Of a stretch of DNA of 8,425 nucleotides, positions 6,280-8,425 are shown in pieces. Origin of the DNA: a bacterium (GTDB lineage Bacteria > Bacillota_I > Bacilli_A > RF39 > UBA660). Numbering within the stretch: the stretch's first letter is position 1; each line of letters opens with the position of its first letter. The notes under the pieces are model-generated. The model saw only the letters and a list, made by a program, of their open reading frames with translations. It was not told the DNA's origin and did not search any database. The stretch is from NCBI GenBank assembly GCA_029007415.1, contig JAQXHT010000026.1, positions 1-8,425 of the forward strand. The letters run 5' to 3'. The translations under genes and the position numbers were made by a program.

Positions 6280-6648
6280 ATGGCTAATATTAAAATAGAG
6301 AGAATTAATCATGCCGTTCAAGAAGAACTAATGAATATTTTATTCTTAGAAGCAAAAGATGAATTATTAAAAAATGTTACTATTACTGATTGTGAAGTAT
6401 CAAGTGATTTAGGTTATTGTAAAGTATATGTAACAGTGATGAATGATGAGGAAAAAGGAGCAACACTAAAAGCATTAAATGATGCTAAGAGTTTCTTAAG
6501 AGGGGAGTTAAGTAAAAGAATAGATATTAGACATACTCCGGAATTAACGTTTATATATGATGATTCTATCGCTTATGGCTCTAGAATTGATGAAGTATTA
6601 GAAAAAATAGAGGATGAGAAGAATGAATTATCAAGTTCTAATAAATAG
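6280..6648 (+). CDS. rbfA: 30S ribosome-binding factor RbfA
   Basis: RbfA is a single-KH-domain protein that binds the pre-30S subunit and helps 16S rRNA 5'-end maturation, especially in the cold. The 122-residue product is of normal family length. It shows the expected pattern: an N-terminal helix (IKIERINHAVQEELMNIL), VTITDCEVSSDLGYCKVYV at about 33-51, an alanine-bend helix (LNDAKSFLRGELSKRI), then RHTPELTFIYDDSIAYGSRI at about 84-103, which is highly typical of RbfA. The ATG at 6280 is chosen over an upstream in-frame alternative at 6256 because the strong GGGAGGAG (6264-6271) lies eight bases ahead of it. The 3' end overlaps the next gene by 26 nt, implying co-transcription and translational coupling with the M15-TruB fusion. 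Confidence 0.95.
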   Translation: MANIKIERINHAVQEELMNILFLEAKDELLKNVTITDCEVSSDLGYCKVYVTVMNDEEKGATLKALNDAKSFLRGELSKRIDIRHTPELTFIYDDSIAYGSRIDEVLEKIEDEKNELSSSNK

Positions 6649-7996
6649 AGAAAATGAATATGAAAAACAAGATTTTCAAAATGCTAAGTATGCAACTTAT
6701 ACTAATAGTTTAGGAGAAGATATCATCTTAGAAAAAAGGACATTACAAGCATTTATTAATCTACAGAGTGAATTTATAACAGATATTAAACTAGATATAA
6801 ATAGTGGTTATCGAACAATAGAAGACCAAGAAAAAATTTATAATGAAGATAAAATTTATGCAGCAAAACCAGGTTTTAGTGAGCATCATTCTGGACTTTG
6901 TTTTGATTTATTTTTAATTGATAATGGGGTAGTAGTAGATGATAATGAGACTCTAAAAAGTGACAAGTATAAAGAATTTTTCAAAAAAGTAGAGAAGAAA
7001 GCTAGTAAATATGGACTTATTTTAAGATATCCATTAGGTAGAGAAGTAATAACTACTTATCCATATGAACCTTGGCACTATCGTTATGTTACTATTTCTA
7101 CTGCAAAGATTATTTATGATAAAAAAATAACTTTAGAGGAATATCATAGGTTATTCCGTCGTAGTGGTATCTTATTACTTAATAAGAAAAAAGGCATGAC
7201 TTCAAGAGATGTAGTTAATATAGTTAGTAAAAGATTTGATACTAAGAAAGTAGGACATAATGGAACACTTGATCCGTTAGCAACTGGTTTATTAGTAGTA
7301 ACTATTAACAATGCTACTAAAATTAATGAGTTTTTAACTGCTTATGAGAAAGAGTATGAAGCGAAAGTACTTATCGGGACTAGAACTGATACAGGTGATG
7401 TTACCGGTAAAGTATTAGAAAAGGAAGAAGTTACTTTATCAAAAGAGCAAATAGTAAAGATGATAAATGAGTTTCCAAAAGAGTATTTGCAAGAAGTACC
7501 AATTTATTCAGCTGTTAAGATTAATGGAAAGAAACTATATCAATATGCTAGAAATGGTGAAGCAGTAGAACTTCCAAAAAGACAAGTTGAAATAAAAAGT
7601 CTGGAATTACTAGCAACAACTCCAACAACATTTTCTTTTAGAACCACTGTATCTAAAGGTTGCTATATAAGAAGTATGATTGAAGATATGGGAAAAATAC
7701 TAGGAGTTCCCCTTACAATGTCTGCTCTTAAAAGAACAAAACAAGGTGATTTTTCTTTAAAAGATGCTTACAACTTAGCAGAAGTAAATGAAAATGTAAA
7801 ACTTATCTCTATTACAGATGCTTTACAAGTAAAAACTGAAGAGTTAGATAAAAACTTAGCAAAAAAGATTAAATCTGGTAATAAAATAAGAATAGATGAA
7901 AATATGGTTTTATTCTTAGAAGATGGTAAGGAACTAGCTTTATATTTGAAAATGGGGGAATATGCTAAACCTTTAAAAATGTTTAGTACCAAATAG
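6623..7996 (+). CDS. truB: Fusion of M15-family D,D-peptidase domain with tRNA pseudouridine-55 synthase TruB
   Basis: One uninterrupted 457-codon frame holds two complete enzymes. Residues about 25-174 form a zinc M15 (VanX/VanY/LdcB-like) peptidase: SGYRTIEDQEKIY with substrate-binding Arg64; SEHHSGLCFD with zinc ligands His88 and Asp95; and EPWHYRY with catalytic Glu149 and zinc ligand His152. Such enzymes cut D-Ala-containing peptidoglycan precursors. There is no signal peptide, so this domain should be cytoplasmic, as VanX is. From about residue 182 the protein is TruB: GILLLNKKKGMTS, then VGHNGTLDPLATG with catalytic Asp217, a SAVKINGKKLYQYAR motif, GCYIRSMIEDMG, and a PUA-like C-terminal part. 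TruB makes pseudouridine-55 in the tRNA T-loop. Only about seven residues (HRLFRRS) join the domains, and no ATG, GTG or TTG precedes the TruB part in frame. The ATG at 6623 is preferred to 6614 because AGAGG (6609-6613) is well spaced for it. An assembly indel hiding two genes cannot be excluded, but no homopolymer lies at the junction. Confidence 0.9.
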   Translation: MNYQVLINRENEYEKQDFQNAKYATYTNSLGEDIILEKRTLQAFINLQSEFITDIKLDINSGYRTIEDQEKIYNEDKIYAAKPGFSEHHSGLCFDLFLIDNGVVVDDNETLKSDKYKEFFKKVEKKASKYGLILRYPLGREVITTYPYEPWHYRYVTISTAKIIYDKKITLEEYHRLFRRSGILLLNKKKGMTSRDVVNIVSKRFDTKKVGHNGTLDPLATGLLVVTINNATKINEFLTAYEKEYEAKVLIGTRTDTGDVTGKVLEKEEVTLSKEQIVKMINEFPKEYLQEVPIYSAVKINGKKLYQYARNGEAVELPKRQVEIKSLELLATTPTTFSFRTTVSKGCYIRSMIEDMGKILGVPLTMSALKRTKQGDFSLKDAYNLAEVNENVKLISITDALQVKTEELDKNLAKKIKSGNKIRIDENMVLFLEDGKELALYLKMGEYAKPLKMFSTK

Positions 7997-8010
7997 GAAA
8001 AATCTTCTTA

Positions 8011-8039
8011 TTGTTAAATGTCAAATATTATGATATTAT
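8011..8039 (+). promoter_or_regulatory. Strong sigma-A-type promoter after truB
   Basis: TTGTTA (8011-8016), a 17-nt spacer and TATTAT (8034-8039) form a good promoter, with TGA (8031-8033) adding an extended -10. The predicted start is near 8046. No clear intrinsic terminator separates it from the truB stop; only a weak 8-bp hairpin (about 7992-8012) is present. Confidence 0.72.
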
Positions 8040-8087
8040 TAAGATGTCAAGAATACTGATAAATGATAATAGGAAGTAGGTGTTAGT

Positions 8088-8192
8088 ATGTATCAAGGAA
8101 CTCTAGTTAACTGTGAATTAACCTGGGGGGGGGTACTTACTAATCTAGGAAAAAGACTTGCTTTCTTTTATCGTGGAATAAAGATAGATTAA
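8088..8192 (+). CDS. Possible 34-residue small protein or leader peptide
   Basis: An ATG at 8088 opens a 34-codon frame that begins MYQGTLVNCELTWGGVLTN and ends RGIKID. Upstream purine-rich matches AGGAAG (8071-8076) and TAGGTG (8077-8082) could serve as Shine-Dalgarno. The stop (8190-8192) lies inside the terminator stem, as in leader peptides. The frame passes through a run of nine G; shifting by one base either way meets a stop within a few codons. No family is recognised. It could equally be non-coding. Confidence 0.35.
   Translation: MYQGTLVNCELTWGGVLTNLGKRLAFFYRGIKID
8125..8133 (+). repeat. Homopolymer of nine G
   Basis: Nine consecutive G occur in strongly AT-rich surroundings, inside the possible small ORF. 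Such tracts are classic slippage sites. They are also frequent sites of sequencing-length error, so the true length is uncertain. Confidence 0.9.
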
Positions 8193-8224
8193 ATACTATA
8201 GGTAGTATAAATCTATCTTTTTTG
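8180..8224 (+). terminator. Intrinsic terminator of the short transcript
   Basis: AAAGATAGATT (8180-8190) pairs perfectly with the arm AATCTATCTTT (8210-8220), and the inner part (ATACTA with TAGTAT) extends the stem with one small bulge. A run of T continues to about 8223. This is the clearest terminator in the window and ends about 35 nt before the next ATG. Confidence 0.85.
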
Positions 8225-8258
8225 TGTAATACTAAAATAGAAAGAGTAGGTCTTAAGA

Positions 8259-8425
8259 ATGAAGAGAAAAAGAAAAGAGTTATTAATATTACTATTTCTA
8301 ATGTCTATAACTGTTTTAGTAATTGGAGTAAGTTACGCCTTACTTACAAAGAACATTATCGGTGGTAGCAACAAAGTTGTTTATAAAGTAGGAGACTTAG
8401 AAGTAAAACTTGATGAGTCTGGTTC
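8259..8425 (+). CDS. Exported or membrane-anchored protein, N-terminus only
   Basis: The frame starts at an ATG (8259) and runs off the right edge after 55 complete codons. The N-terminus is a typical export signal: a basic start (MKRKRKE), a hydrophobic core at about 8-24, then a SYALLT segment where a signal-peptidase cut after SYA is possible. The next part (NKVVYKVGDLEVKLDES) is predicted to be extended beta structure. The layout resembles signal-peptide proteins of the camelysin/TasA type, which also carry a YA motif after the hydrophobic core, but too little is present to assign a family. The Shine-Dalgarno is weak (AGAGTAGG, 8243-8250). No good promoter of its own is visible after the terminator, so expression may depend on readthrough from the promoter at 8011. 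Confidence 0.75.
   Translation, partial: MKRKRKELLILLFLMSITVLVIGVSYALLTKNIIGGSNKVVYKVGDLEVKLDESG

Larger units (their letters stand above)
8046..8224 (+). ncRNA. Short transcription unit: leader RNA or small RNA of about 180 nt, unidentified
   Basis: A good promoter and an intrinsic terminator define this unit. I do not recognise it as any known riboswitch, 6S, SRP, tmRNA or T-box RNA. Visible pairings are GTTAA/TTAAC (8106-8110 with 8118-8122) and GTTAGTA/TACTAAT (8082-8088 with 8138-8144). The latter would cover the start codon of the possible small ORF. It may be an attenuated leader for the exported-protein gene at 8259, an independent small RNA, or the mRNA of a 34-residue peptide. The unit boundaries are inferred from promoter and terminator only. 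Confidence 0.45.

Noticed and set aside
7768..7992. 74-codon minus-strand frame opposite the TruB C-terminus
   Set aside because: Antisense shadow of a conserved gene with no supporting start or motif.
7990..8012. Terminator after the truB stop
   Set aside because: Only a weak 8-bp A/T-rich hairpin with a G-U pair and no T-run; it also overlaps the next promoter's -35 box.

Overview
The window is AT-rich and low-GC. It carries strong Shine-Dalgarno sites, Firmicutes-type promoters with extended -10 (TGn) elements, and a Bacilli-style rimP-nusA-ylxR-infB-rbfA-truB gene order. Trp is always TGG, and no complete gene here ends in TGA. This suggests a member of the Bacilli/Mycoplasmatota side of the Firmicutes, perhaps an uncultured gut lineage. 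The exact taxon is inference and cannot be fixed from this sequence alone.

Layout. Positions 1-614 (minus strand) hold the 5' part of a CPBP-family membrane protease gene. A divergent promoter region (615-752) follows; on the plus side it has a good sigma-A-type promoter and a 13-bp hairpin at the very start of the transcript. Next comes the translation/transcription operon: a very short RimP-like gene (753-1013), nusA with an acidic insertion (1003-2202), ylxR/rnpM (2206-2469) and infB (2487-4607). No ylxQ lies between ylxR and infB. A bidirectional terminator closes this block right after infB.

The operon is then interrupted by an accessory block on the minus strand. It contains a decayed copy (4622-5000) and an intact copy (5031-6017) of a PD-(D/E)XK nuclease/transposase-family (Rpn-like) gene, separated by a second hairpin terminator. 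The intact gene has an in-frame 24-bp tandem repeat near its 3' end and a 42-bp inverted repeat directly downstream of its likely promoter.

The ribosome-biogenesis genes resume on the plus strand from their own promoter: rbfA (6280-6648), then a 457-codon ORF (6623-7996). That ORF fuses a complete M15 (VanX/VanY-type) D,D-peptidase domain to a complete TruB tRNA pseudouridine-55 synthase. This fusion is the most striking feature of the window.

After it, a strong promoter (8011-8039) and an intrinsic terminator (8180-8224) bracket a roughly 180-nt transcript. The transcript carries a possible 34-codon ORF with a run of nine G in otherwise AT-rich DNA. The window ends in the start of a gene for an exported or membrane-anchored protein (8259-8425).

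How the genes work together: RimP and RbfA act in 30S subunit maturation, IF-2 in initiation, NusA in transcription pausing, termination and antitermination, YlxR/RnpM at RNase P, and TruB in tRNA modification. The core is therefore one gene-expression module into which a mobile-type nuclease family and a cell-wall peptidase domain have been spliced.
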